Part shown: positions 51,651-61,512 of the stretch, piece by piece | Layout of the letters: every line of letters starts with the position of its first letter | Numbering within the stretch: the stretch's first letter is position 1 | Source of the DNA: Pseudanabaena sp. Chao 1811 | GTDB taxonomy: Bacteria > Cyanobacteriota > Cyanobacteriia > Pseudanabaenales > Pseudanabaenaceae | Assembly (NCBI RefSeq): GCF_027942295.1 | Contig: NZ_CP101416.1 | Location: 2,838,501 to 2,902,500 of the forward strand | Direction of reading: 5' to 3' | DNA length: 64,000 bases | Notes under the pieces: model-generated | What the model saw: only the letters and a program-made list of their open reading frames with translations | Databases searched by the model: none | What the model was told of the DNA's origin: nothing | Program-made: the position numbers and the translations under genes

Positions 51651-52559
51651 ATGTTTAATGGATTTATTAGTATCGATAAGCCACCTATTATTACTGCCCA
51701 TGACTGTGTGAGTAATTTGCGAAAGATATTGAAACAAAAAAAAATAGGTCATGGAGGTACGCTTGATCCTATGGCTACAGGGGTTTTGCCGATCGCGGTT
51801 GGCAATGCGACGCGACTTTTACGATTTCTACCTGAAGGTAAAGCTTATAATGCCAAAATTCGCTTTGGGATTGTGACTAATACCGATGACATTACGGGGG
51901 AAGTGATTAGCGATCACCTCTGTCCCAACTTAACTCTTGCTGAAGTTGAGAAATATCTGCCTCTTTTTCAAGGCAAAATTACGCAGCGCCCACCTGCTTT
52001 TAGCGCGATTCAAGTCAATGGAAAACGGCTTTACGATCTCGCGCGAAGAGGTGAAATTAATGAATCAGATATTCCTATGCGTGAGGTAGAAATTACAGAA
52101 ATTAAGGTGTTAGGCTGGACTGAGGGAGATTATCCAGAATTAGATGTAGCGATCGCCTGTGGTTCAGGCACATATATTCGTTCCATTGCTAGAGACTTGG
52201 GAGAGAAGCTTGGTTATGGAGCGACTTTATCCTCACTAAGGCGCACTTATAGTAACGGGTTTGATTTGGAAGCAAGTTTGACCTTTGATCAGGTTGCTGA
52301 ACTTATGCGATCGCAAAGTCTCAAAGTTCTTGCTCCTGATCATGGGTTGCACTTTTTGTCTGAAGTTTTGCTTGATATCGATCAGACAAAAAGGTGGTGT
52401 ATGGGACAGGTGATCGCAATCAAAGATATTCCAACTGAAAATGAGAATATTAATTCACAGTACGCAAGAATGTATGACTGTGATCAGAATTTTTTAGGTG
52501 TTAGTGAAGTGATGGAATCTGGCTTACAACCAATAGTCGTTTTAAATCCTATTAACTAA
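51651..52559 (+). CDS. truB: tRNA pseudouridine(55) synthase
   Basis: A 302-residue TruB, which makes pseudouridine 55 in the T loop of tRNAs. The catalytic Asp is in GHGGTLDPMATGVLP; FNGFISIDKP at the start, KITQRPPAFSAIQVNGKRLY and CGSGTYIRSIARDLG are family motifs. The C-terminal domain is of cyanobacterial type. The TAA stop (52557-52559) coincides with the first three bases of a family A element. Confidence 0.95.
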   Translation: MFNGFISIDKPPIITAHDCVSNLRKILKQKKIGHGGTLDPMATGVLPIAVGNATRLLRFLPEGKAYNAKIRFGIVTNTDDITGEVISDHLCPNLTLAEVEKYLPLFQGKITQRPPAFSAIQVNGKRLYDLARRGEINESDIPMREVEITEIKVLGWTEGDYPELDVAIACGSGTYIRSIARDLGEKLGYGATLSSLRRTYSNGFDLEASLTFDQVAELMRSQSLKVLAPDHGLHFLSEVLLDIDQTKRWCMGQVIAIKDIPTENENINSQYARMYDCDQNFLGVSEVMESGLQPIVVLNPIN

Positions 52560-52706
52560 CGTTAGTTCGGGTTAAGCTGACAAATTTTAAAAGCCCAAAA
52601 GTAAAAGCCTTGCTAAGCAAGGCTTTTACTTTTGAGCTTTGAGAGAGGGTTTGCTCCGCAAACTCTCTCTCAAAGCTCGTTTCAAATTATCCCGAACTCG
52701 CATTAA
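52557..52706. repeat. Family A inverted-repeat element, copy 3, starting at the truB stop codon
   Basis: The left end TAACGTTAGTTCGGGTTAA and the inverted right end TAATGCGAGTTCGGGATAA are clear. Hairpin 1 has the stem CAAAAGTAAAAGCCTTGC; hairpin 2 is GAGAGAGGGTTTGC...GCAAACTCTCTCTC (imperfect). The first TAA is the truB stop. The element is 150 bases, like copy 1. Confidence 0.85.
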
Positions 52707-52710
52707 CTAA

Positions 52711-52741
52711 AAAGAAAGGGCGCTTTGCGCCCTTTCTTTTT
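52711..52741. terminator. Bidirectional terminator between truB and htpG
   Basis: A perfect 13-bp stem (AAAGAAAGGGCGC / GCGCCCTTTCTTT) with a TTT loop and a following T run, between a family A element and the converging htpG. Confidence 0.85.
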
Positions 52742-52745
52742 TTAA

Positions 52746-54641
52746 TTAGATTTTGCTAGTTAGTTTAGTTAGCAACTGATTAGAACGCTGCAAGAATCCC
52801 TTCATGCTGTCAGCATCAAAACTCTTTTGCGCCATCAGAGCTAAATCATAGACATGGGTACAAATCAAGTTTGCCAAGTCTGCTGTCTCCGATTTACCAT
52901 CAATGAGAATTTGGTTGGCATCTAGCTCAATCAATTTCTCCATCAAAGGATGGGAAGTATTAACGAGTAGAACATGATCTTCAGGGAAGCTAACGGTTCC
53001 TTGCTGCATCAGGGCAGTCATTTCCTGCATCCGACGCGCAAATTCAGGTAGAAGAATAATCGCAGGTGGTGCGGAAGCGGCATCCTCAGCCTTAATTGCC
53101 TCAGTACGGATCGTGAGTTTTGGCTTATTCAGCGCCGCACGGAAGATGTCTTGGAGATGATCACTCTTGGTCTTATTGGTTTTAGGATCAACGATTTCTG
53201 TTTTTGATTCCTTATCTACAAGGCGATCGTCGATTTCCGCATCCACTCGTGAAAACTTAATATCCTTAAACTCGCGCTCAAGGAAGTTAATAAAGTGGCT
53301 ATCGATGAAGGAATCAAACGTTAGCACCTCTAAACCTTGGTTCTTATGAAGTTCTACATAAGTTCCTTGCGCAACGGGGTCAGAAGTATAGAACACTTGG
53401 TTTTCATGTTCCGCCTTATTGCGTTCTAGATACTCTTGGAGCGTTGTATAGTGGCCACTTTCACTCTTAACTTTCTCATCTTCACTAGTGGTGGGATAGA
53501 CTAGAATTTCCTTGACTTGTTGATAGAATTTGTCACTATTCATTGAGCCAAACTTCATGAAGATACTGATATCTTGCCAACACTTCAAGAATTCTTCGCG
53601 AGAGTCACTATAGAGAGAAGTGAGGCGATCGCCTACTTTCTTGGCAATAAAGTCTTGAATCTTGCGAACCTTGGGATCACCTTGCAAGAAGCTACGGGAT
53701 ACATTCAGGGGAATATCAGTACTATCGATCGCCCCACGCAAAGGCATCAAAAACTTGGGAATCACATCGTCGCAATTGTCACTGACAAAAACGTGATTGC
53801 AGAATAATTTGATTTGTCCACGATTGGGGTCGATATCTGCCTTCATCTTAGGGAAATAGAGAATGCCCTTAATTACAAAGGGATAATCCGTATTCAAATG
53901 AATCCAGAACAGAGGATCATCTTGGTAAGGATAGAGATAACGATAGAATTCTAAATATTCTTCATTGGTAACTGATTTGGGTGATTTGTCCCACAAAGCA
54001 GTTTGTTTATTAATGACTTCATCATTGAGCTTGATCGGTACGGGCATGAAGTCGCAATAGTTGCGAATCATTCGCTTGATCGATGCTTCTTCCAGATATT
54101 CTTCAGCATCTTCTTGCAAGGTCAAGGTAATCGTCGTACCAACATTGGTGTGATCGCTACTATCAAGGGTAAATGTGGTTGAACCATCACAAGACCAATG
54201 GACAGCGTCTGCCCCTTCTTTGTAGGATCGCGTATCAATTTCAACGTTACTCGCTACCATAAATGACGAGTAGAAGCCTAAACCAAAGTTACCAATAATT
54301 TGTTGATCACCAGTACCACTGCTGGCATACTTTGTGGCAAATTCTTGAGCGCTAGAGAAGGCAACTTGGTTAATATATTTCTTGACTTCATCCGCCGTCA
54401 TGCCGATGCCCGTATCGGCGATCGCGAGTGTCTTTTTTTCTTTATCAATTGTGACAACAATTTCGGGATCGGCGGAGTGCGTAGTTTCGCCCGCATAGGA
54501 CACCATCTTCAGTTTGCTAATTGCATCTACAGCATTAGAAATTAATTCCCGCAAGAAGATATCACGTTCTGAATATAAAGCCTTCTTGATAATGGGAAAG
54601 ATATTCTCGGTATGAATGCTGATCGTTCCCTGCTCGTGCAT
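52746..54641 (-). CDS. htpG: Molecular chaperone HtpG (Hsp90)
   Basis: A 631-residue Hsp90 from ATG 54641; the longer frame would start at TTG three codons earlier, only two bases after GGAG, so ATG is preferred. N-terminal ATPase motifs: LRELISNAVDAISKL, IADTGIGMT, and IGNFGLGFYSSF. Middle domain and C-terminal dimerisation domain complete the usual length. It assists folding under heat and light stress. The converging truB-side terminator ends it. Confidence 0.95.
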   Translation of the reverse strand: MHEQGTISIHTENIFPIIKKALYSERDIFLRELISNAVDAISKLKMVSYAGETTHSADPEIVVTIDKEKKTLAIADTGIGMTADEVKKYINQVAFSSAQEFATKYASSGTGDQQIIGNFGLGFYSSFMVASNVEIDTRSYKEGADAVHWSCDGSTTFTLDSSDHTNVGTTITLTLQEDAEEYLEEASIKRMIRNYCDFMPVPIKLNDEVINKQTALWDKSPKSVTNEEYLEFYRYLYPYQDDPLFWIHLNTDYPFVIKGILYFPKMKADIDPNRGQIKLFCNHVFVSDNCDDVIPKFLMPLRGAIDSTDIPLNVSRSFLQGDPKVRKIQDFIAKKVGDRLTSLYSDSREEFLKCWQDISIFMKFGSMNSDKFYQQVKEILVYPTTSEDEKVKSESGHYTTLQEYLERNKAEHENQVFYTSDPVAQGTYVELHKNQGLEVLTFDSFIDSHFINFLEREFKDIKFSRVDAEIDDRLVDKESKTEIVDPKTNKTKSDHLQDIFRAALNKPKLTIRTEAIKAEDAASAPPAIILLPEFARRMQEMTALMQQGTVSFPEDHVLLVNTSHPLMEKLIELDANQILIDGKSETADLANLICTHVYDLALMAQKSFDADSMKGFLQRSNQLLTKLTSKI

Positions 54642-54751
54642 ATCTTGCAAAGCTCCTGAATATTACTAAATGTTACTGAGTATTAACTAAACCTGATTAT
54701 ATCGAATCCATTGTCAAGCCAATCTCTAGATGTTGTCGCGTTCTCCGTACC

Positions 54752-54840
54752 TGAGTAGCTGGATGCAATTAAATATAAAGCCCCAAAACCTGTAGCTCAC
54801 GCGCAGCGTGAGCTACAGGTTTTGGGGCTTTTATAAGCAT
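54752..54840. repeat. Family C copy 3 with a 26-bp hairpin, between htpG and the ftsQ cluster
   Basis: The left end TGAGTAGCTGGATGCAATTA matches family C; the right terminal repeat is not recognisable. Inside is a perfect 26-bp stem (54777-54802 / 54806-54831) with a GCA loop, like the hairpin in copy 1. No open frame. Confidence 0.55.
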
Positions 54841-54983
54841 CTAAGACAAGTGTTTCGCCTTTTTAGATGCTGATTATGTGAAGCTTTGCAAAGCAAATCT
54901 ATACATTTTCGTAATTCTGATTGAAAAACCTAACTCCCTCATCTATTGTGATATCAACATTTTTATTTGAACATTTTAGAGAT

Positions 54984-55226
54984 ATGGCGATCGCAGCAAT
55001 TATCTACATATCAATATCTGTGCTTTTAGTGATTAGTGCAGGTATATTTTTTGTTAAAGCTATCCAGTCTTTAATGTCAAAAAAACAAACATTGGTTGAT
55101 CCTAGAGATCAAGTGATGTTTTTACAATCTAATGCCAAAGACCCTTTAACTATTTCAACCCAACGGGAAGAAATCATTGCTATGCTGGAACGGCAATTTG
55201 CTAGTAGCCCATCATCTGACTCCTAG
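54984..55226 (+). CDS. Small single-pass membrane protein before ftsQ
   Basis: An 80-residue protein from ATG 54984 (preceded by GAGAT); the longer frame starts at TTG. The N-terminal 30 residues form one membrane helix (IIYISISVLLVISAGIFFV). The cytosolic part carries RDQVMFLQSNAKDPLTIS and an amphipathic QREEIIAMLERQF segment. I do not recognise a named family. It lies 30 bases upstream of ftsQ on the same strand, so a role near the divisome is possible but unproven. Confidence 0.7.
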   Translation: MAIAAIIYISISVLLVISAGIFFVKAIQSLMSKKQTLVDPRDQVMFLQSNAKDPLTISTQREEIIAMLERQFASSPSSDS

Positions 55227-55256
55227 CAATATCTAAAACTTTAGGTAAGGGCAAAG

Positions 55257-56069
55257 ATGACGCTTGAATTCCCGATCTCCGATGGAGAGGCAGACTATGT
55301 GGCTCGCCGCAAACAACTGCGAAAACAACGCCGCCTTCGCATTTTTCAACGTATTTGGCAATTAGTATTTATCACAGGGCTTACAGGTGGCATGTTGTGG
55401 GTTGCCATGCTGCCAGAATGGCAATTGCGTAGCTCTAATCAAATTGACGTTGAGGGGAATAAACTCCTCTCTAAGGACACCATAAGAAAATCTCTACCAA
55501 TTCAATATCCCCAGTCAATTTTTCAGATTCAGCCACAGGCGATCGCCTCTCAATTAGAAGCATCGATTCCCGTCTCTAAAGTCTCAGTTTCCCGTACAAT
55601 TTTCCCCTCTAAACTAACGATCCAAGTCCAAGAGCGTCTCCCAGTTGCCAACTCCATGCGCAATGGTCAGCAAGGCTTTCTCGATGCTGAGGGGATTTGG
55701 ATGCCTGCCAAGGTGTATCCATCTAATATCACTAAGCCTAATCTTGTCGTGCTAGAGCCAATTAATCGTAAGCTATCGCAATGGTCAACCTTGTATCGTC
55801 AGGTTAGTCAAAGTCAAGTCAAAATATCGCAAGTAGATGCAAGGGATGAATCAAATCTAATTCTGACTACTGAGCTGGGATTTGTATATTTTGGTACATA
55901 CAAGCCATCACTATTTAGCACACAGTTAGAGACGCTTGATCGGCTGAGAGCATTACCTGAGAAGTTAAAATTAAGCAGTTTTAATTATATTGATTTGAGC
56001 CAACCAACCAACCCAGTTTTAGAAATGAATGTCCCCCCCAAGGATAAATCTTCAGAAACAAAATCTTAA
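55257..56069 (+). CDS. ftsQ: Cell division protein FtsQ (DivIB)
   Basis: A 270-residue bitopic membrane protein. A basic cytosolic N-terminus (RRKQLRKQRRLRIFQRIW) precedes one membrane helix (LVFITGLTGGMLWVAML), then a POTRA domain with IDVEGNKLLSKDTIRKSL. The FtsQ-type periplasmic domain ends with IDLSQPTNPVLEM. FtsQ links the FtsL/FtsB complex to late division proteins. It precedes ftsZ by 140 bases, a usual cyanobacterial order. Confidence 0.93.
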   Translation: MTLEFPISDGEADYVARRKQLRKQRRLRIFQRIWQLVFITGLTGGMLWVAMLPEWQLRSSNQIDVEGNKLLSKDTIRKSLPIQYPQSIFQIQPQAIASQLEASIPVSKVSVSRTIFPSKLTIQVQERLPVANSMRNGQQGFLDAEGIWMPAKVYPSNITKPNLVVLEPINRKLSQWSTLYRQVSQSQVKISQVDARDESNLILTTELGFVYFGTYKPSLFSTQLETLDRLRALPEKLKLSSFNYIDLSQPTNPVLEMNVPPKDKSSETKS

Positions 56070-56209
56070 ATAGTCGTTTTAAGGCTATTATTATTTTTTT
56101 CTGTTAGGTTTAAATTATAAATCGAACTTTTAGCTCGAAAGGGGTTTAAGCTTAGCGAAATCTAGAGAGCATCAGTAAAAACGATTCTATTTATGACATC
56201 CCTCGATAA

Positions 56210-57505
56210 ATGACATCTCAAAACGACTGGTCAGATTTGGACTCAAATGGTTCAGAAAACGGAGAAGTAGACGTGGAAATGGATGAACTTTCTGAGTTTT
56301 CAAATAACTCTAGGCTAAACCTAAGTCACTCTCACAATCGTATGAAGCAGCAGTTAGGCGTTGATGCAAAAGCGGATAATATCATGTTGGGCAGTGTTGC
56401 AAAAATTAAAGTAATTGGTGTTGGCGGCGGCGGCGGCAACGCTGTAAATCGCATGATTGCGAGTGATGTAGTTGGCGTGGAGTTTTGGTCGTTTAATACC
56501 GATGCTCAGGCGCTTCTACAATCCTCTGCATCTAAACGCTTCCAAATGGGTCAAAAACTGACCAGAGGCTTAGGTGCTGGTGGTAATCCTGCGATCGGTC
56601 AAAAAGCTGCTGAAGAGTCCCGTGATGACATCGCTGCTGCCGTTGAAGGAGCTGATTTAGTATTTATTACCGCAGGTATGGGGGGCGGTACTGGCACTGG
56701 CGCTGCACCCATTATTGCGGAGGTTGCCAAAGAAGCAGGTGCATTGACCGTAGGGATCGTCACTCGCCCCTTTACTTTTGAAGGTAGAAGACGTGGACAA
56801 CAAGCTGAAGAAGGGATTGCTGGTTTACAGAGTCGTGTCGATACACTGATTGTGATCCCCAACGATAAATTGTTGTCTGTGATCTCAGAGCAAACTCCTG
56901 TCCAAGAAGCTTTTCGTGTTGCCGATGATATCCTGCGTCAAGGTGTACAGGGTATTTCCGATATCATCATGATCCCCGGACTCGTTAATGTGGACTTCGC
57001 AGATATTCGTGCAGTGATGGCAGATGCGGGCTCAGCGATGATGGGCATTGGCATTGGTTCAGGTAAGTCTAGAGCTAGGGAAGCTGCCATGACAGCGATT
57101 TCTTCGCCATTACTAGAAACATCGGTCGAAGGAGCTAGTGGAGTTGTCTTTAACATCACAGGTGGTGAAGATATGACTCTCCATGAGGTAAATGCTGCTG
57201 CTGAGACTATCTACGAAGTTGTCGATCAAAATGCCAATATTATCTTCGGAGCGGTAATTGATCCGAAGATGGATGGTGAAATTAGGATTACAGTAATTGC
57301 GACGGGCTTTGCCCCAAAGACGCATCCAGCGATTCCACCTCAAATTTCTAAGCGATCGCAGCCCCCGCAGCCTCCCGCATCTACATCAAAAGCAGCTCCA
57401 CTGCCTCCTAGTACGACCCAAAGTACTGCCCAGCCTGAAATTAAGTTGAGTAAGCCGGGGTTGGATATTCCTGACTTTTTGCAGCGTCGTCGCCCACCAA
57501 AATAA
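56210..57505 (+). CDS. ftsZ: Cell division GTPase FtsZ
   Basis: A 431-residue tubulin-like GTPase forming the Z ring. The GTP-binding signature is [27 protein letters not shown], the N-terminal strand, and the T7 loop [11 protein letters not shown] follow. The N-terminus carries an acidic, disordered extension of about 60 residues, longer than in E. coli. The C-terminal tail ends [15 protein letters not shown], the peptide that binds membrane-tethering partners. Upstream neighbour is ftsQ. Confidence 0.97.
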   Translation: MTSQNDWSDLDSNGSENGEVDVEMDELSEFSNNSRLNLSHSHNRMKQQLGVDAKADNIMLGSVAKIKVIGVGGGGGNAVNRMIASDVVGVEFWSFNTDAQALLQSSASKRFQMGQKLTRGLGAGGNPAIGQKAAEESRDDIAAAVEGADLVFITAGMGGGTGTGAAPIIAEVAKEAGALTVGIVTRPFTFEGRRRGQQAEEGIAGLQSRVDTLIVIPNDKLLSVISEQTPVQEAFRVADDILRQGVQGISDIIMIPGLVNVDFADIRAVMADAGSAMMGIGIGSGKSRAREAAMTAISSPLLETSVEGASGVVFNITGGEDMTLHEVNAAAETIYEVVDQNANIIFGAVIDPKMDGEIRITVIATGFAPKTHPAIPPQISKRSQPPQPPASTSKAAPLPPSTTQSTAQPEIKLSKPGLDIPDFLQRRRPPK

Positions 57506-57514
57506 AAGAAAATA

Positions 57515-57542
57515 AAAAAGGCGGTGCTTTGCTCCGTCTTTT
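57515..57542 (+). terminator. Imperfect terminator after ftsZ
   Basis: The stem AAAAGGCGGTGC / GCTCCGTCTTTT has two weak positions, loop TTT, with a T-rich end. Confidence 0.6.
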
Positions 57543-57663
57543 ATGTTTATTAGCGATCGCAATCTGAAAAAAATAATCTAATTTAATCGTAAACAGATGT
57601 GGCGAATAGCGAATTAGGCATCACAATAAAAGTATGGCTATGTTATCTCCTAAATAAATTGCA

Positions 57664-58662
57664 GTGACACACTTAACGACTACTAGGCACGGACTTCACA
57701 GACTACCCTCTCTCAATAGCGGTGAAGATCGACTTAGGCTGTTTGCTGGCTCGGCAAACTTGCCGCTTGCCCAAGAGATTTCCCGTTATTTAGGTATCGA
57801 ATTAGGACCTATGGTGCGAAAAAATTTCGCTGACGGGGAAGTCTATGTGCAGGTACAGGAATCGATTCGGGGTTGTGATGTTTACTTGCTTCAACCAACC
57901 TGTCGCCCTGTTAATGACCATTTAACTGAGCTATTGATTATGATTGATGCCTGCCGTCGTGCATCGGCAAGGCAAATTACCGCAGTGATGCCCTATTACG
58001 GTTATGCACGGGCTGATCGTAAAACCGCAGGACGTGAATCGATTACGGCAAAATTAGTTGCCAACTTAATTGTGCAGTCTGGAGCCGATCGCGTCATTGC
58101 GATGGACTTACACTCCGCACAGATCCAAGGATATTTCGATATCCCCTGCGATCATGTCTATGGCGCTCCAGTTTTACTGGACTATCTTAGTGAAAAGAAA
58201 TTGCCTGATTTGGTGGTAGTTTCGCCCGATGTGGGGGGCGTAGCTCGCGCCCGAGCTTTTGCAAAAAAACTTAATGATGCGCCTCTAGCAATCATTGATA
58301 AACGTCGCCAAAGCCATAACGTAGCTGAGGTGATGAATGTGATTGGGGATGTTTCAGGTAAAACTGCTGTACTTGTCGATGACATGATTGATACCGCAGG
58401 AACTATCTATGAAGCAGCAAAGCTTCTCAGAAAAGAGGGTGCAAGACAAGTCTATGCCTGTGCTACCCATGCAATTTTTTCGCCTCCAGCGATTGACCGC
58501 CTATCCAGTGGTGTATTTGAAGAAGTCATCGTGACTAATTCCACACCTGTAAGACAAGAAAACTATTTTCCTCAATTACGGGTTCTATCGGTTGCGGATC
58601 TATTGGGTGAAACGATTTGGCGTGTCCATGAAGATACTTCTGTAAGTAGCATGTTTAGGTAG
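57664..58662 (+). CDS. prs: Ribose-phosphate pyrophosphokinase
   Basis: A 332-residue PRPP synthetase that makes PRPP from ribose 5-phosphate and ATP for nucleotides, histidine and tryptophan. Key elements: RLFAGSANLPLAQEI, FADGEVYVQVQESIRGCDVY, the ATP-loop YGYARADRKTAGRESIT, the metal site DLHSAQIQGYFDIPCDH, and the PRPP loop VDDMIDTAGTI. The start is GTG at 57664; the first ~18 residues are not conserved. It may belong to its own unit. Confidence 0.96.
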   Translation: MTHLTTTRHGLHRLPSLNSGEDRLRLFAGSANLPLAQEISRYLGIELGPMVRKNFADGEVYVQVQESIRGCDVYLLQPTCRPVNDHLTELLIMIDACRRASARQITAVMPYYGYARADRKTAGRESITAKLVANLIVQSGADRVIAMDLHSAQIQGYFDIPCDHVYGAPVLLDYLSEKKLPDLVVVSPDVGGVARARAFAKKLNDAPLAIIDKRRQSHNVAEVMNVIGDVSGKTAVLVDDMIDTAGTIYEAAKLLRKEGARQVYACATHAIFSPPAIDRLSSGVFEEVIVTNSTPVRQENYFPQLRVLSVADLLGETIWRVHEDTSVSSMFR

Positions 58663-59087
58663 TGATCGCCCTAGATCTATGTTCACTATGGCTTTAGTAG
58701 GAAAGTCTGTATTTCAGAATCATATTTAATTTGAGAAAATGTGCATCATGATACAAACTACAATGATGTAGTGCGTTTAAGTGAGAATAGTCGTCCATAA
58801 ATCTAAATCTGCCGTTTAGATTCAATCTACGCTTTGGAGAACTAAAACTAAATTAAAGAAATTTTCTTTGTTTTTTATCAATGTTCTGTAAGTGGAGATT
58901 TGCAGACTATCTGCATGGCGATAGGCACAGGTGCAGTTTTCGATAACGTTTATTTGTAAGTTATATGAAAGCTAGCACACACAACTTAAATTGATTGTGC
59001 GCTGGCATACTTTCCTACAAAGCACATACGCTCACTTGTGTTTTGCTTAGTCTTATTTTTTATTTTGGTTAAAGAGGGTGTATAAGA
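58663..59087. other. ntcA upstream region, no gene seen
   Basis: A 425-base AT-rich region between prs and ntcA. I looked for an NtcA site (GTA-N8-TAC) and did not see a perfect one. AAAGAGGGTG ahead of the TTG start serves as the ntcA ribosome-binding site. No small open frame is convincing. Confidence 0.5.
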
Positions 59088-59750
59088 TTGGCTGACCGTG
59101 CTCTTGTTGAAGTCTTTCGCGAAATGAATGGGGGAATGTTTCCACCCATGACAGAAACCTTTGAACGCGGTAAGACAATTTTCTTTCCTGGTGATCCTGC
59201 GGAACGTTTTTACTTTTTAGTTAAAGGCGCAGTCAAACTTTCGAGAGTTTACGAAGCAGGAGAAGAAATTACCGTTGCCCTACTGCGTGAAAATAGTGTT
59301 TTTGGTGTTTTGTCTTTGATCACAGGTAATCGATCTGATCGCTTTTATCATGCGGTTGCTTTTACGCCTGTGGAGTTGCTCTCTGTGCCAATCGATCAAG
59401 TCGAGAAAGCATTAAAAGAAGATCCTGAATTGCCGATGGTGCTATTACGTGGATTGTCATCACGGATTTTGCAAACGGAGATGATGATTGAAACTTTAGC
59501 CCACCGTGATATGGGATCAAGGCTAGTTAGCTTTTTGCTAATTCTTTGCCGTGATTTTGGTACACCATCATCAGAAGGTGTGACTATTGATTTGAAGCTG
59601 TCACATCAGGCGATCGCTGAGGCGATCGGCTCAACGCGAGTAACTGTAACCAGACTACTAGGCGATTTGCGAAAGCAGAAGATGATCGCCATCTCCAAAA
59701 AACGCATCACTGTTCATAACCCCATTGAACTAGGTCAGCAGTTTGCTTAA
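59088..59750 (+). CDS. ntcA: Global nitrogen regulator NtcA
   Basis: A 220-residue CRP/FNR-family activator controlled by 2-oxoglutarate. It matches NtcA closely: [39 protein letters not shown], the effector-binding region, and the helix-turn-helix [20 protein letters not shown]. The start is TTG at 59088 with an AGAGGG ribosome site ten bases before it. It binds GTA-N8-TAC sites upstream of nitrogen-assimilation genes. No other nitrogen gene is adjacent. Confidence 0.96.
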   Translation: MADRALVEVFREMNGGMFPPMTETFERGKTIFFPGDPAERFYFLVKGAVKLSRVYEAGEEITVALLRENSVFGVLSLITGNRSDRFYHAVAFTPVELLSVPIDQVEKALKEDPELPMVLLRGLSSRILQTEMMIETLAHRDMGSRLVSFLLILCRDFGTPSSEGVTIDLKLSHQAIAEAIGSTRVTVTRLLGDLRKQKMIAISKKRITVHNPIELGQQFA

Positions 59751-59847
59751 GAGCAAGAGCCATCACCCAGCAATGACTCTTGCTTCTAATGTAATTGTTG
59801 ATGCGTTAAGCTGTTTATAGAAAAATATCTAAAGAAAAATATCTAAA
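59751..59847 (+). terminator. Likely ntcA terminator and secG leader
   Basis: An imperfect hairpin (AAGAGCAAGAG against CTCTTGCTT) lies directly after the ntcA stop at about 59750-59788. The remainder is the AT-rich secG leader. Confidence 0.45.
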
Positions 59848-60186
59848 ATGTACGGAACTTTAAAAGCAGTTTGGGCAGTAGTGGCTGTATGCCTAGTAGT
59901 TTTAATTTTATTACATAGCCCTAAGAGCGATGGTTTGGGTGGCTTTAGTGGTCAAGCTCAATTATTTTCGAGTACTAAGAGTGCAGAAACAGCCCTTAAT
60001 CGAATCACTTGGTTCTTGACAGCAGCATTTTTGGGCTTAACCGTTGTGCTTAGCGGTGGTTGGTTTACAGCACCAGCTGTAACAGCGCCTGTCCCACAGG
60101 TTGCCCCATCGACCAAGAATGTTCCTGATGCTAAGCCCATTCCTCTAAATTTACCTGCAACTACTCCTGAAAAGCCTCAGCAATAA
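59848..60186 (+). CDS. secG: Protein translocase subunit SecG
   Basis: A 112-residue SecG, the small subunit of the SecYEG channel. Two membrane helices (VVAVCLVVLILLHSP and WFLTAAFLGLTVVLSGGW) flank the hallmark segment KSDGLGGFSGQAQLFSSTKS. A Pro-rich tail is longer than usual. It is 12 bases upstream of the Uma2 gene, so both may share an mRNA. Confidence 0.94.
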   Translation: MYGTLKAVWAVVAVCLVVLILLHSPKSDGLGGFSGQAQLFSSTKSAETALNRITWFLTAAFLGLTVVLSGGWFTAPAVTAPVPQVAPSTKNVPDAKPIPLNLPATTPEKPQQ

Positions 60187-60198
60187 CATGAAGGTGTC

Positions 60199-60837
60199 AT
60201 GACGGTAACTCTGACCAAATCCAGCGATCGCACCAGTAATCAGATATTGTTGCCATCAATTCGATGGGAGACATATCGGGCGATCGCCTGTGATTTGGAG
60301 TCACAGCCTAACAAGAGACTTACCTATGACCAAGGACTGTTAGAAATAAGGATGCCATCGGAACTACATGAAAGTTATAAGAAGCTGTTAGGTAGAATTG
60401 TTGAGGTGTTAACTGAGTCTCTAGATTTAGAAATTTGTAGCTTAGGTTCGATGACCTGCGATCGCGAAGATCTAGCCAGAGGTCTAGAACCCGATCAATG
60501 CTATTACATCCAAAATGAGGCACAGGTTTGGGGTAAAGATCAGATCGATTTACAGATTGATCCCCCACCAGATCTAGCGATCGAAATTGATATTACAAGT
60601 AGTTCGTTAAATCGTTTTGCCATCTATGCTCAATTAGGTGTGCCTGAGGTGTGGCGTTATGACGGTCAGGCAATAACAATTCATCATCTAGTTGGGGATC
60701 GCTATATTTTGGGCGATCGCAGTCTTGCTTTTCCTGTATTAAAAACTAGTGATATCCAGAGTTTTTTAGAACTGAAAAATACGCTCAAAGAGAATGCATT
60801 AATCAGCCATGTGCGGGAATGGGCTACTAAAAGATAA
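60199..60837 (+). CDS. Uma2 family putative endonuclease (DUF820), second copy
   Basis: A 212-residue Uma2 protein. The fold signatures are GLLEIRMPSELHESY, PDLAIEIDITSSSLNR (Asp/Glu-x-Asp strand), and LGVPEVWRYDG. It differs from the Uma2 gene at 38306, so the two are separate family members, not recent duplicates. The target is unknown. It converges with coaE. Confidence 0.88.
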   Translation: MTVTLTKSSDRTSNQILLPSIRWETYRAIACDLESQPNKRLTYDQGLLEIRMPSELHESYKKLLGRIVEVLTESLDLEICSLGSMTCDREDLARGLEPDQCYYIQNEAQVWGKDQIDLQIDPPPDLAIEIDITSSSLNRFAIYAQLGVPEVWRYDGQAITIHHLVGDRYILGDRSLAFPVLKTSDIQSFLELKNTLKENALISHVREWATKR

Positions 60838-60872
60838 GGATAGGTTGCTTGATGATCTCTTGTACAAGTGCA

Positions 60873-61493
60873 TCAAGCAACTGGATCACAGATACGAAAA
60901 TGCACACCAAGTTGAGAGTTAAACAGAGCATTATCAACTTGAAAGAATAGTTCTTCGGTATTGTCAGAATTAACGATTACCACATCGGCAAGTTCGATTT
61001 TTTCCGATTGGGACATTTGACTAGAAATTCTTTGTTTTGCTTCGGATTCTAATAAATGATTGCGATTCATGAGTCTTTGTAGCTGTTGTCGGGGATCACA
61101 AGCGATCGCCCAAGTCTCAGTCACTAAATCCTCCATTTTCGCCTCAAATAACAGGGGAATTACCATAACGACAGTTGATGGTGCGAGACGTTTGGATTCA
61201 CTAATCAAGCATTTTTGGACATAGGGATGAATTAAGGCTTCGAGCCACTTACGCTCGCTCACACTCTCAAACACGATCGCACCTAACTTGCGGCGATCAA
61301 GGTTGCCTTGCGCATCAAGGATTAACTTGCCATAGCGATCGCTAAGTCTTGCGAGGCGATCGCCTGTTAAAGCTTGTCTAGCATAAATATCCGCATCCAG
61401 AATTGGTAAGCCATAGGTATCGTGTAGATAATTGGAAACCGTGGTTTTACCTGTGGCAATGCCTCCTGTGATGCCGATGATGCGTTGGTTCAT
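60873..61493 (-). CDS. coaE: Dephospho-CoA kinase
   Basis: A 206-residue P-loop kinase for the last step of coenzyme A synthesis. Walker A is GGIATGKTTVS near the N-terminus; DADIYARQAL and VVMVIPLLFEAKMEDL are family motifs, with the lid and base-binding region in the RLMNRNHL segment. Length is normal. Its 5' end faces the SemiSWEET gene across an unusual palindrome. Confidence 0.94.
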   Translation of the reverse strand: MNQRIIGITGGIATGKTTVSNYLHDTYGLPILDADIYARQALTGDRLARLSDRYGKLILDAQGNLDRRKLGAIVFESVSERKWLEALIHPYVQKCLISESKRLAPSTVVMVIPLLFEAKMEDLVTETWAIACDPRQQLQRLMNRNHLLESEAKQRISSQMSQSEKIELADVVIVNSDNTEELFFQVDNALFNSQLGVHFRICDPVA

Positions 61494-61512
61494 GTGTTTA
61501 AATTCTAATCTA

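Noticed and set aside
58663-59087. A possible NtcA autoregulatory site upstream of ntcA
   Set aside because: No GTA-N8-TAC match was found by eye on either strand, so no site is claimed.
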